Shown here: positions 35,766 through 48,294 of the stretch, in pieces
How the letters are laid out: each line of letters starts with the position of its first letter
Numbering within the stretch: the stretch's first letter is position 1
Origin: Adiantum capillus-veneris
Taxonomy: Eukaryota > Streptophyta > Polypodiopsida > Polypodiales > Pteridaceae
Assembly (NCBI GenBank): GCA_014529385.2
Contig: CM043944.1
Span: 169,912,740-169,976,739, forward strand
Direction of reading: 5' to 3'
DNA length: 64,000 nt
Translations under genes and position numbers: made by a program
The notes under the pieces: model-generated
Told to the model about the DNA's origin: nothing
The model's input: the letters and a program-made list of their open reading frames with translations, nothing else
Database searches by the model: none

Positions 35766-38700
35766 TCATATGTTCCCATTGCTTTGTGAAACAAGTCCTT
35801 CAGTTCTTGTAGGGACTGATGTAGTTTTTGCTTTATCTTGCATGAGAAGCAATAGTTGATGTGTGTGGGTTCTTTGTGATTGAGTTTCCACGAGCAATTT
35901 TGGAACCCTCCTTGTCTTTGGTCCTTGTGTGATTGTCTTTTTCATTTGCTTCTTTTTCTCGATGACTTGATGGACACTAGGCTTCGGTATACATAACTGA
36001 TTGTTTTCATTGTAGAAGCCTTGATTTTGGAGTAGATGACGAGGTATCCATCTAGAGATTGTACCAGCCTTGGTTGCATTTGGCTTCTGTTGGTTGTTGG
36101 TTAACATTGCTTGCCTTTGGGTAGAAGCTTGTGCTGCATGATTTCTCTTGGTTGTTCCAGATGAGCTACAACTTTTGGTAACCATATTTGAGTGTTACCT
36201 TCATAAAATCCTTGTGCTTTGAGAAGCTTAATTGGAATCATCCACTCCTTCACCTGTATTTCATGGGTAATTCGACTAGCGATTGACTTTGGTACCCAAA
36301 CTTATTGTGTTGCTTGTTTGGAAGGTCTTTTCTTTGGACTTTTTTGGTTTTTTTTTCTCCTGTTTGAGTTGTTTGTCTTCCTTTGATAGCTCGGCTTGCT
36401 CTTTGTAGAACTTCTTTCTCGAGGTGAGTAGATCCAGAATGTTACTTAAGGCTTTTTGGCCCAAACATTAGTGTTTTCCTGGAAGTAGCCCTGATTGACT
36501 CATTTGATGCGACACACCCGATGGCCTTTGGTTGTTGAAATTGAACCCGTGCTTGATGTATGCAAATTGGGTCTTTGAATTTAATTTTCTCTTTGGATAC
36601 TAACACTTGGTTGATTCCCTTTGGCTTTGTTTTGATTCTTTTTTGTGGTGGAAAGTTTGGTTGATAGACTTCTTGTTTCGATTTCCATTGCATTGTCGAT
36701 GGTTTGGCTCTTGATGTAGAGGCTATGTGGGAAGTTTGATGGAGGCTCGTTGAAGGTAAAGTTATCTTGCCACGTTGATCTCCTTCATTGTTTACCTTTG
36801 CTTTACCTTTTTTCGCGATGGTTGGTGGCGATTTCTTCTCCAGATGGATTTGAGAAGCTTCATGGAGTCTTACCATTGTCGTTGTTGAAGCTTTTGATTG
36901 TTGCCAAAAGAAGATGCTTCTCCAGCTTTCTATCAAGACTAGACTCTCCTTGATGTGATGGGATTCAATTATGTGAAAAGTATCCTTGTACTCCCTAGTA
37001 CTCAACTTGAGTATGGCTTCTACCATGCCAAAGTTAAGAATCGATATTTTTGAACTTGTGTACACTACCTCCTCTAGCTCTTTGATTGGTGGCTTTCCCA
37101 TCATGATCCACGTTCCATAAGTCATTAGATTCTTTGTCGCTTTTGGATCTATCACAGTTTTCGCTTTTGGATCTATCACAGTTCAACATGTGGTTTTGAG
37201 TCTTGTTTCTCCGCATGCTGATTTTGATCGTCATAGGAGACAATTGATCTTGTTCTTGTCTTGATCTTGCGTTTGTTGAACATTTGACGTTGAACTTGGA
37301 AACTTTGCTCCTTTATCTGCTTTCAATTGCGCTCTTTTTGGAGTTGTCTTTTTGAAACAAATTTTGTTGATTCTTCAAGTATATCAATGATGACAAATTA
37401 TCGTTGTTTTTTTTCTTTCTTCATTTGCACTTGGTATCATGTTCCAAGACGTAGCCATCTGTCTGACATTTTTTGCTTTCACACTCACAAACCTCGTTAG
37501 CTTCCTTCAACACCTTTATTGTAAATAAGGGAGTTATATCATAGCCATCTTCATCAAAAAATTTGGTGTTGGCTACCTCATTACAAACATCAAGAGTTGC
37601 CAGTATTTCAGCCCATCTAAAAGGTTCAAATAACTCCTCTAGAAATGGTTCCTTAATGTAAGCTTCATCGTCTATTGAACGCTCTAGGATGCAATTTTCC
37701 TTTCTAAGACTCCCACATTCTGATGCTCCACATATACAAATATGCACTAAGCTTTGCAACCAAGCAGGTACCTCGTTTTCTTGTTCAGTTGTGTGGGGAT
37801 TCATTCTACATCTCTATAACTATGATCTTTGACACTAATTTTTGTAGTGACCTCTCTGTGTCTCAAGTAGATATAGTCATAGCCCTACTCTTGTACCATT
37901 TTGAGCTCATGCATGAATGCTCACCCAATATGATATTAAATTTTTTGCTCTTGTCAAAATTCATTATGGCAAATGTGTGCTCATACTCAATGCCACACGA
38001 GGATACAATGATTTGTTCTAACATTCCTATCGATCTCTCCATGTATCCATCCGCTAATTGCAGTTTCATTCGAGTTTTTCTAAGAGTAGGCTTTCCCACA
38101 TTCCTTTGGTTGCAACGAAAATTCCGGCCCCACTATCTAATATAGCAATTGTCTGAGTGGTAAGGGGTGTTTCCTTCATCGCCTTTGCAGTAATCACCCA
38201 CCTTATTTACTGGTATTGGCCTTGTCTGTGGTTTATTAGGTGAGGTGTCATCCATGCTTTTGTCTGCAAATTGGTCATGTGAAGGGATTTTCAACCCCAT
38301 CTTTTCCAGGTGTTTGCCCATTTGGCCCCATAGATGCGGTCTAATTTCTAGCAACACTGAGAGATAAAGTGTGCATTGTATAGGAGAAGACATCAATTTG
38401 TGCAAGCTCTTGGTATCTGTCATTTTTGGTGTGGCTTTCCACTAAGAAGTAACACTCTAACCTCAAATTTTGTTTCAAGTTCTTCTATAAAAGATGGCAA
38501 AGTCTGTAGAGAGTGTGGTTTGCTCTCTTTAGATGCGACATACCTGGTATCCCCATAAAAAGATCTTGTATCCCCTGGGAAAAAATTGTGATCCATGTTT
38601 ATCTCAGGGATAGGTGCCGACTGTAAGGTAGCACTACCATCTTTTTGGTTTCTAATTGATTCCCATAAGGATTGTGTGGCCACGGTTCTTCTACCTCCGA

Positions 38701-40438
38701 AATTGGCATCACTACTTATGAACCCACCCCATCTATGGTATTGGCTACTTCCCTCTACCTCGTATCCACTTGAAGAAGGCATCATGCATACAACATTCAT
38801 TGTTGCTTTCCCCTTGTAGTCGGGATTCTTAGCACAATATTGGAGTAGATGGTCTCTTCCAAAACCTTCACAGAATACAAATAATTCTATTTGTGGACCC
38901 TTGTTGGACAACTTTGTGCCCAATGGTCACCTCCACATTCATAGCATGGACCTTCTGTTTCATAGTTGGTGATCCAGCCAATGGTTGCTCTTTCTTGGTA
39001 AGAATGTTCTTTGAATCATACTCCTAATTGGCTATGAGCATGAGCATATTCGTATCCATGGAGTACTGGTTTCTCATGGGTTGTGGCACATGTGTTGGCT
39101 AAGCGTAGTTGACTACCACTCTACCATCATTCAAAAGAGGTGGTTCTTGCTCTAACATTTGTTGTGGCTTTAATTGAGTGCTACACCATGGAGTGGGGTG
39201 ATCCCCTCCACAAGTATTACATCTCCTCAATTGAGGTTCTCGTACATTCAAGTTCTGTTTGTAGCCTTGGTTTATTTTTCTAATCACCTCTTCAACCACT
39301 TGGTCAAAGATCTGTACTATAGAAGTTTGAATATCTTGCTTTGTTATGGATTCACTCTTTGGAGAAGAGGAACAACTGATCACGATTTCTATGTCGTACA
39401 TCACCTCTCCGTAGGCCTTACAATTGTCAACCAGATATAGGGCTTCTCTAGTGACTTGCTCAAACATTGCACATCCTTTCAAATGTAGGTCCTTTTTGAG
39501 AGTTTCATCCACCAAACCCTCTATGAAGAGAAGTGATAATCTCTCATCTAGTGGTATCTCTCTCACATGACATCTCTCAATGTATTTCTTGAAGCGAAGC
39601 AGAGCTTCCTTCTCTCTCTTGTTCTTTTTATGTTTGAATGCATAGATTTGTGACACTGTGTTGTGCTTGATCCCCCTTTTTGACAACTCTTCTATGAATT
39701 CTTGTAAGAGTTGTGAAATGTTTGAAAAATCATCTCTATTTAGTGGTTGGAACAAAGTCAAGGTTGTTCCTTCCAATGTCAACCCAAATCCCTCATAATG
39801 AGCATGAAAATTTGCAATCTGTTTAGCCCTCAAAACTTGTTTGAAGAGTGAGACATGAGCATATGGATCCCCTGACCCATCATAATGGTCTTTATCATTG
39901 TGGTTCAGTCACCAATCTAACCAATTTGTGGTCTCGTGGAAAGACATCTCTCGTGCTCTCCTCTCTTCTTGGCAAAAATCCTGGTGGAATTCTCTCTGTT
40001 GCGTGTTTTGGCATACTTTTTTATTGAAAGTAAGTAGAGATCAGAGTACCCTTGTATGTATATCTCTCTAGGTCAATTGGATCAACAAGTTTGTACTCTC
40101 TCTCATACTTATCTACCACCAAAACTTGCACTTCATGGGCATCTGTATACATGAATGCAAAGAGATTCTTATGGAATGGCATCTCTCCAGCATAGGGTTC
40201 TACACACTTGTAAAAGATACATTGATCCCTGTTTTGTGAATCTATATATTCCCTCATGAGCATAATCTGTAAGCACTCTCATGGTTTTGTTGGTTCTGAT
40301 GAATCTCACATTTGGTTTGAGAGGATGCCTCTCCTCTAGGTATTCTCCCAATCCCTTTGTTGAAGGCATTGGGGTGTTTGTTGCGTTTTTCATGTCTCTG
40401 AGTGGAGTATAAAACCCTAGTGGTGGATAATTTGTCAT
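35766..40438 (-). pseudogene. Decayed Ty3/gypsy-type gag-protease region with extra repeated motif; no RT found
   Basis: Broken frames on the minus strand read in order. N-terminal gag starts at ATG 40438 (MTNYPPLGFYTPL), continuing in another frame as YIDSQNRDQCIFYKCVEPYA. Core gag follows with HYDGSGDPYAHVSLFKQVL (about 39870), then a long charged block and SLLFIEGLVDETLKKDL (about 39525). CCHC-like knuckles: CNTCGGDHPTPWC (about 39200), CYECGGDHWAQSC (about 38920-38960) and a defective CEGFGRDHLLQYC (about 38860). Protease: ILDSGAGIFVATKG (about 38120), then LQLADG and FNIILG. After it comes a Lys-rich region with three spaced motifs like AQGFYEGNTQIWLPK. A TGA (39909-39911) follows LDW, and there are several frameshifts. 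RT, RNase H and integrase are absent, so this is a truncated or non-autonomous element. Confidence 0.8.
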
Positions 40439-40890
40439 AATAAAAAGCTCACTCAAAAATCTAAAGATAGTCCTTGACAAGCCTACTTTGGCTTAATGCA
40501 ACTTATTCCCTTTTTGCCCTTGATCAGGTCTCTCAGAGGTCAGGAATTTGTGACTCTTTTGGTTTTTGAAACTGGTTCTGGGTACCCTAAAAGTTTGGGT
40601 TAAGGAAACGTGGGAAAATTCAGCTTTAAAACCAAAACCAATCTAGGTGTGTCCTATGGCCCGCACGCTTTCTTCCTGGCTATACCTGACTCAATTTGGA
40701 GTTGTCTATCAAAAGCTAGAGCAATTTTAGTGAACTGCACTTGAAACAACACTCAAAATAGTCTCAAGACCACGACCCAGGATCTTTGGCTTGTATCTTG
40801 GTCTTCAGAAGGTATTTTTAGCTCAAACTTGAGATTTGGAATGTTCTCAAGTATGTCTACAAGATCACCAAGTCAGATACCCCCACTATG
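40439..40890. other. Non-coding interval upstream (in sense) of the gypsy gag relic
   Basis: No ORF. Probably leader or LTR of the minus-strand gypsy element, but I cannot find an LTR pair or primer site. Confidence 0.45.
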
Positions 40891-40897
40891 CTGAGGT

Positions 40898-42707
40898 ACA
40901 TGGATTACGATCCATGTTCCTTTGCCAAAAAATATTTAAATAAATTTTCCCAAATTTTGACAGTATGTAGACAAGGTCATATGCAGGCTCTATTTTCATC
41001 AAATTCTGAGGTTGAGGTACATGGATCGCGATCCATGCTCAACCACATCTGGACTTGATCTCTTAGGATTTTGTTCTTGACTATGTCCACAAGCTAAATC
41101 TCAAATCTTTTGGGATTTGGACTTGGTTTAATAGGTCAAATGCCCAATACAAGGTTTGCACTGCGATTTTTAGTATGTTATCTATTTTGCTCCCTTTTGA
41201 CCCAAATTTGCTAAAATTTTCACAACTAGGCTTGGGGATATGTTTCCTTGTGTATGCACTACTAATCTAGAAGTTTTAGGTCAAGCTATCAATATGGGTA
41301 CATGGATCGCGATCCAGGCTTGGAGCCCAAATTGACTTTTCTTGGTACCATCAAAATCAGCATGACTAGTAGGTCCTATGGTATCAATGTTTTTGAAAAT
41401 GGACCTATGGATTGAAAATTAGGTCAATTCTGGCACTTTCTCAGAGTATTTGGTAGTTTTGGCTTTTGACTTGGTTTTCTATATCCAAATTCAATTTTGA
41501 AAAGACCACTAGACTCCTTGTGATGTCCTCTAGCTATGCTGGCAAGTTTGGTGTCAGTCTGTGATAGAAGAACATGGATCGTGATCCATGTACCTCTGTG
41601 TCAGATGGTAATGAAACTTGACTCACAGCTTGCCCTTTGGTCTTCTGATGCTAGCTATACGGTTTTATGTGATTTGGATCACTTTAGGTCAAGCAAAAGT
41701 TAATCCCTATGCCCGTTTTAGGGTTTTTACCTTGAACAATTTTTTACTCTTTTGACCCACTTTTTGAAAAAAATTTACAATGCTTCTTTGGGGACTTGTG
41801 TTCACAACGGTATCTGCTATAGGCTGATAAAGTTTCTCTTTAAAAATTTCTAAGAAGGTACATGGATCACGATCCATGTTCCACCACTTTTGGAATTGAT
41901 CTTTGGTGTGCTAATAGCTTATGATCTTCGTAGCTTACTCCACAAAAAAATTCTGAATTGGGACTGCCCAACCATAATTGGCTTCTACAGTCTATTGTGG
42001 CAGTTTTGACGATGAACTATTTTTGGCTCTTCTGACCACTTTTTACAAATTTTTTGCATTTGGTTCATTTGGGAAAAGTGTTTGGCTATGTCTTAGCTAC
42101 CTACTTCTCAGATCTCAGCCAAAACGATCACAATCCATGTTCCATCAGATCTGAACACTAAATTTGACTTGCTGATTACCTGCACTATTAGTAGTCTACT
42201 CCACCACTTCTTTTTGAATTTGGACAACTTTTTCCTAGTCAACAATGAGTTTTTTTGTCTGCCCTGCGGTTTTTGACTAGTTCCTGTATTTGGCTATTTT
42301 GACCAACGTTTTTCACTTTTTAGACATTGTGTCTTTTAAAAATGTTGTCCCAAATGGTATCAGGGATTTACTTATCAAATATCAGCCCCAAATGTCAAAA
42401 GGTACATGGATCCTGATCCATGTTTGACATCATTTTTTCATGAATTTTGTTATGCAGGTTTTGTATTCCTTGTAGAAACCAAATCTCGCCCCATTTTTTG
42501 ATTTGGATCCCAAAAAGTTGATAAAATCCAATTTTTGAGTCTACAATGCTTGTTTTGTTGTTTTTGCCCTCACAACCAATTCTGATTGTGATTTTTGAAT
42601 TTTTCTTTCAAGCAAACTTGATGAGAGCACTGTCCCAGTGATGCATAGTGTCACTAATCATTTTTTTACAAAAATGGTCTCTAGGGTACATGGATCGCGA
42701 TCCATGT
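40898..42707. repeat. Eight palindromic ~20-bp motifs in a diverged ~280-bp tandem repeat
   Basis: The motif ACATGGATCGCGATCCATGT (perfect at 42688-42707) recurs with few changes at 40898, 41019, 41300, 41572, 41860, about 42121 (left arm degraded) and 42404. Spacings are 121, 281, 272, 288, 261, 283 and 284 bp. It is often flanked by GGT before and TCC after. Sequence between motifs has diverged strongly, retaining only hints such as TTTTGACCCA and a following T/A-rich block. Central variants (TCGTGA, TCACGA, TTACGA) fit CpG deamination. The array lies just upstream, in minus-strand sense, of the gypsy gag relic. Confidence 0.92.
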
Positions 42708-43330
42708 TCCTCCACAAAATCTAGCCAAACTTTCCATATTGCTTCTAGAGAGTATGCTCGTACCCTTGATCCATAAATTTTTGAATTTGGATCACTTTTG
42801 AGGTCTCTACCATCAAATTTTCAGAATTTCAAAGTTATGGCCATTTTAACCAAAATATGGTTTTCACCATTTCTTTCCTTAATCTTTTAGCCCAAATTTG
42901 ATGGTGGTAGTTTTTATTTAACCTACTCCTAAGTACTAAAATGAAACATGAAACAAAAACAAACAAAAGAGTACAAAATAAAGTTGAAACTGAAAACAAA
43001 ACAACACTCTAAAAGCATAAAGAAAATTGAAGAATGAAATGTTTTTGGCTATCTAACTCACAATGTCATAAAATCTAATGTCTAACTAACCCAAATGATT
43101 TTCTCATATTAAATTGATCATTTAATGTGGAAGAATAGATGGGAACAAGGATTAGAATATAAACATGTGCTTTCGGGTCAATCTCGACACGAGGCACATG
43201 GTAAAGGGGCCCAAATGAGAGATGATATGTCAAAGAGCAAGGTTAGTTAATGGAGATTAAAGACCTTAGGGTTAGCTTCATTAAAGAACTCCAATTGTTA
43301 ATGTTAAACGTCCTTTGACCTTAGGTAAGG
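42708..43330. other. AT-rich non-coding interval
   Basis: No gene recognised; the A-rich stretch at 42930-43040 is low complexity. Confidence 0.55.
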
Positions 43331-43337
43331 TAGGGTT

Positions 43338-43560
43338 GTGCTTGAGGTGGGAACCCGGACCAAGCTTGAGGTGCTTGTCGTGCTTGATGACTAAGGTGCT
43401 TGAGGTGCTTGTCATGCTTGATGACTAAGGTGCTTGAGGTGATTGCTGACTAAGATGATTGAGGTTCTTCTCATGCTTGACTAGGGAGATTGAGCTGCTT
43501 GTGGAAACACTACACAAGCTTGAGGTGCTTTGTCGTACTTGCTGACTAAGGTGCTTGTGT
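43338..43560. repeat. Degenerate minisatellite
   Basis: Repeats of GACTAAGGTGCTTGAGGTGC and TTGTCATGCTTGAT variants, roughly 35-40 bp per unit, about five imperfect units. Confidence 0.85.
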
Positions 43561-43623
43561 TCCAAAAGTCAATATACTCCCTACTCATGAGGGGACGAGC
43601 CCTAAAGCTAGGGGGATGAGAGA

Positions 43624-43660
43624 ACACACACACGCACGCGTGCACACACACACACACAAG
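43624..43660. repeat. (CA)n microsatellite with CACGCACGCGTGC interruption
   Basis: Alternating purine-pyrimidine tract, ACACACACGCACGCGTGCAC then ACACAC. Confidence 0.9.
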
Positions 43661-44113
43661 GTAAGACCAAGCGTCAGAGACAATAAGGACACATGTCAAG
43701 CCCCGACCCATGTTTCCCTCATGGTGTGCCTAAAGTCTATTGGTTGGCCTCCCAAGGGTTCCAATGACAAATTAGTTAATTTAATTAATTGTTTTTTCAT
43801 CTCATCTAGGTCACAAGTGACACAAAGATTGTATTGTACAAAGTCTCTCTTGATGGGAGAATCTATAATACAAATGCCTATTGGAGGGGTGAGCGGCTCC
43901 ACATAAATCCGGTCCTCAATTGTTTTCAAGTTCTCTAAACTCTTTCTCTTGCAAAAGTATTGTTCATGCAAAGTTAACTGAGTACTATGATTATGTTGCT
44001 ACCGTCAATTAAGTTCACCCTCTATTCTCTCAAAGTAGTGTCACAAAAATGTTCTCTCCAATTCTCTTAATTCTACTATTCTCAAAGTTCATAGGTCATT
44101 TCCCTTACATTGG

Positions 44114-44126
44114 TATCAGAGAATTT
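44114..44126 (+). other. Primer binding site of the plus-strand gypsy element
   Basis: TGGTATCAGAGAA lies one base after ...CCCTTACA, a plausible LTR end. The 5' LTR should occupy the preceding bases, but its left border is not defined because the 3' LTR is missing. Confidence 0.75.
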
Positions 44127-44481
44127 GGTTTCTCTTTTCTTGCTTACCAAGAGAGGTTCTTAAGTAGCCTATTAATGGTTGATTTTTTTAATTATATTAG
44201 GGTAAGTGGGACTGGGATCTATTATTGGTTTTGTTGAGCCCACTATGTGGGATATGGTGCACACCTCGGGAGCTTTGGTCTTAATAATGGAGTCTTTTTA
44301 GACTTGCCTACGCCTTTACCATTATTGGGATGTAAGAAGTTAGAAAGGAGCTATCCCTCGGCAATTCTCTAATATTAGACCCACTCCACTACCCTCTATA
44401 ATTAACCAATTCAAGATGTGGGTGTAGATGCTTAAGTGCTGATTTTCAAAGGCTAAGAGGAGTATGAACTAAGGTTTTGAA

Positions 44482-47400
44482 TTGCCAAAGAATACACTAA
44501 GTAAACACACAAATTCTATTAACACCGCTGACAATAACCAAGAGAGTAGAATGAACATTGATAACTTTGATTTTTCACATGAAGGTGCTAATGATGATGC
44601 CCCCATGTTTTTCAATTTTCTTGTTACTAGGTTGCAGCAAGCTATGGGCAACCCTGCTTTGCAAGACAAAGTTACTCAACAACGTCGCGCTTATGGGATT
44701 TCCCTTCCTCTCCAAGAGGAGATAAAGATTAGGAGGCCTCTTGAAGAGACCCCCAAAAGAAGACTCTCTCCCATATGAGAGGAGGAATCCAAAGAGCAAG
44801 AAAGTAATGAATCTTTAAGTTCCTCTAAAGATGTAGCTCCATGAAGATGGAGGTCTAGACGATAGCCAACTCCTCCCAAGAGGAAACGGTCAACCCACAG
44901 TCCTTCTCCTCGTCACTCTGAAAGGAAAGAGAGAAAACAAAGCAAAGAAAGGGCAAGAAAGAGGTCACCCTCTTCTCCTTCTTCTTCACCTTCCTGCTCT
45001 TTTGGTGAAAGCTATGGCTATTCTCCTAGAGAATACAAGAGGGGAGGACATCGCAAATCTTACCCTACATGACAAAAGTCACAAAAGCTCAAGAAGCTCA
45101 AAGAGGGAGGAAAGAGTATCTCTTTTCTCACCTATGATGGCACCTTTGGTTCTACCGACAAAGTATTGTCCTTCATCCAACAATTTCATGCGGCCTTTGG
45201 AGACGAGGGCTTCACAGAGTCCTCCAAGCTACACCCTGTAGCAATGCACTTTTGGAAATTGGCTTGTCAATGGTGGGCTAGCCTTTATGGCAACGACAAA
45301 GCCCCAAAGACATGGAAAACTCCACGAGTTTCTATCATGAAGCAATTCCTTGTGAGCGATGCAAAGGAAAAGTTCTTACCGGATGGCACAGTTTGAAGCT
45401 TCTCTCCCATGAGTCTATCCATAAATGTGTGGACAAGTTTTGGGATTTACATCTCAAGGCTACTATCTTTCAAAAGATGGACTTTTCCAAGAAAAAGCAA
45501 CAATTTTGTGCGGGATTACCGAAGAGATGACCAAGTACGTCAACTCTCAATGGCATGGTCCTATCACCAAAGTAATCCACCACACCATGGCTGCTTCGCG
45601 CATCAATTTCCAACAAGGGGCTAGACAGAATGTCAAGCCCATGGAAGACAATGACAAGAGTGATGCAAAGGGGAAAACCAATGCCCAAAATTCTTCCCAA
45701 GGCAATTCCAGCAATAACAACAATAATCGGTCCAAGTAGAAGGGGGTCTAAAAAGGAAAAAGTAAACTCTCTCCTGAAGAGCTTGAAGCTTTTTGCAAGG
45801 ACCACAAATGTTTTAAGTGTGGGGAGCAAGGACATGGCTATTGTTCTTGCCCCAAGAGAAATGCCCGCAATGTGACTCCTAGAGCTTTCACCATTGAAGC
45901 TCCAAAAGAGGATGCTCATTGCAAAGGATCACCTCTCTCCTATGCTTGGGCAAAGCTAAGGGAGCATGATTCCTTCATCTTGTTCGACCCTGTCTCTACT
46001 AACAACTTCATAAGGGAGTTAGCCACCAAGTTGGGCATTCAAGCTTTTGAGATGGGAGATACTTTAATAGCCAACACCGCTTACAAGGGATAGCAAGCCT
46101 CCATTACTCCCTTGATTGGGAAGTTGAGGCTTCATGTCCAAAGCTATGTCAACAAAGAAGACTTTTCATCTCTCCTCTCCAACCAGAGGATGCTATTCTA
46201 GGGGCACCATGGTTCAATCGCATGGCTGCCAACATGAAGTTCCCTGAAAGGAGAATCTACTTCACCTACAGGGAAAAGAACATGTATATAGATGTTAGTG
46301 AGTCTAATCATACTATACCACTTGTAAATCCTCTTTCTTTTGATAAATCAATGAAGAGATCAATTTCTACGTACATGATTTTTGTCAAAGAGTCCCTAAA
46401 AGGTCCTAATGTTTCATCAAATGCAAATGGTAGGAATCAAGAAGAGTTAGACTTGTCTAATTTTCTTAAAGGATTCCAAGATGTGTTCATCGATGATATC
46501 CCTATGGAATTACCTCCAAAATGAGGGAATGATGACCATTGAGTTGAGCTCCTACCAGGAAGCTCACCGCCTAACAAGCCTCCTTATCAAGTTTCCAAAG
46601 CTCAAAAAGAGGAGATCATGAGGCAAGTACAATAATTGGTAGACAAAGGGATGGTGAGGCCTAGCTCCTCTCCCTTTTGTGTGGACTATCGGGCATTAAA
46701 CCATATCACTATCAAAAATAGATTTCATGTGTTTTGATAGAAGATCTCTTTGATAAGCTACAAGGCTCTACCTACTTCAATAGGATTGACCTTAAAAGTG
46801 GCTATCATCAAATAAGGATAGTGGATGAAGATATCCTAAAGACCACGTTTCATACAATGTTTGGTCTTTATGAATATCTAGTCATGCCTTTTGGCTTGAC
46901 TAATGCACCAGCCACGTTCAATCGTCTACTGGGGAAAATCTTTAGACCCTACCGCAAATTCACTGGATTGTTCTTTGATGATATCATCTACTCCAAGTCC
47001 TTGGAGGAACACAAACAACATCTCCAAGTGATTTTTCAAGCATTGAGGGAGAACAAGATTTTTTTCAACCAAGAGAAAATAAATTTTTCCTTCAAGAGAT
47101 TCAATACTTGGGTCATATTATCTCTCAAGATGGTATCCGTATGGATCCATCAAAGTCAGCGGTAATAAAAAGCATGGCCTAGTCCAAGGAATGTGCACGA
47201 ACTAAGAAGCTTTATTGGTATGTGTGCATGTTTCATAGCAAAATTTTCTCAAATAGCAAGACCATTACATGACTTAACAAAGAAGAACGTTAAGTATTCA
47301 TGGACTACTAAGGAGAAGAATTCTTTTGACAAGCTCAAAGAGAATCTTACCTCCCAACCAATCCTCATGCTTTCGAATCTCTCAAGGCCATTTGAAGATG

Positions 47401-48294
47401 TGATGCTTGTGGTAATTGTCTTGGAGCAGTCTTTCTTCAAGAAGGGCATGCCATAGCATATGAGAGGCGAAGACTCAATATGGATGAACGAGTCTTGGGA
47501 ATTTACGAGAAAGAGATTTTAGCTGTTCTACATGCCCTAGACACATGGAAGCACTATTTATTGGGGACTCCATTTTATTTATGAACAGACCACCAAAATC
47601 TCAAATACTTCATGACGCAAACCAAGCTTTCTGACAAACAAATGAGGTGGGAAAATTTTCTTGCGCAATTTTATTTTCACATTGCTCACATTGTTGGTAA
47701 TCACAATCAAGTGGCCGATGCACTTTCATAAAAACCAAAAGTTAATGCGGTGTCTATAACAACTCACAATGATCTATCTTCTATGATAGATGAGTATGCT
47801 ACTGACCCTAACCTTAGAGACATAATGTCAGCCCTTGCTTTAGGGAAGAAAGAGAAACCATTCACCTTGCATGATGGTTATCTTGTCCATGGAAATAGGC
47901 TATGTGTTACCCATTCAGCCCTTGCTTTGGGGAAGAAAGAGGAACCATTCACCTTGCATGATGGTTATCTTGTCCATGGAAATAGGCTATGTGTTACCCA
48001 CTCCCTTCGTGATGACAAAGTCATGTATGAATCCCATGCTCCTCCCTATGTGGGGCATAGAGGCTTTCAACCTACTCTCCAAGAAGTAGAGACGTATTCC
48101 TATTGGCCTACCACGAAAGTGGACATACAAGAGTATGTTTCAAAATGTGTGGTATGCCAAAAGACCAAATATGATAGAGGGAAGCAACCTAGATTACTCC
48201 ATCCATTGCTTATCCCAAACTCACCATGGGAGAGTATAGACATGGATTTTATCTATGGATTACCCAAGTCTATCCTGTTACCATTGAGGCGGTC
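44482..48294 (+). pseudogene. Decayed Ty3/gypsy gag-pol, cut inside integrase by another element
   Basis: Fragments read in gypsy order. Gag (44482 onward: a Ser/Arg-rich region, then YDGTFGSTDKVLSFIQQFH about 45130, and WKLACQWWASLYG); CCHC knuckle CFKCGEQGHGYCSC (about 45810-45850); protease LFDPVSTNNF (about 45980, the usual Gly of the active site replaced by Val); RT with IDLKSGYHQIRI (about 46785), MPFGLTNAPATFNRL (about 46890) and FFDD (about 46975); RNase H; integrase zinc region ending CVVCQKTK (about 48165) and WESIDMDF (about 48230). Stops in gag include TGA 44776 and later TGA and TAG codons. RT lacks the block between SSSPF and CVDYRALN (near 46677), a deletion. A 29-codon in-frame tandem duplication lies at 47828-48001. 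The frame breaks at 48294 where a long LTR begins. Confidence 0.9.
47828..48001 (+). repeat. In-frame 87-bp tandem duplication inside the gypsy pol relic
   Basis: SALALGKKEKPFTLHDGYLV and the following nine residues are repeated with one amino-acid change (KEK to KEE). The period is exactly 87 bp (47828 and 47915), just upstream of the integrase zinc region. Confidence 0.95.

Noticed and set aside
40898-42707. CRISPR or integron-like array of palindromes
   Set aside because: Spacings of ~280 bp contain diverged copies of one repeat, not unrelated spacers, and no cas or integrase gene is linked.
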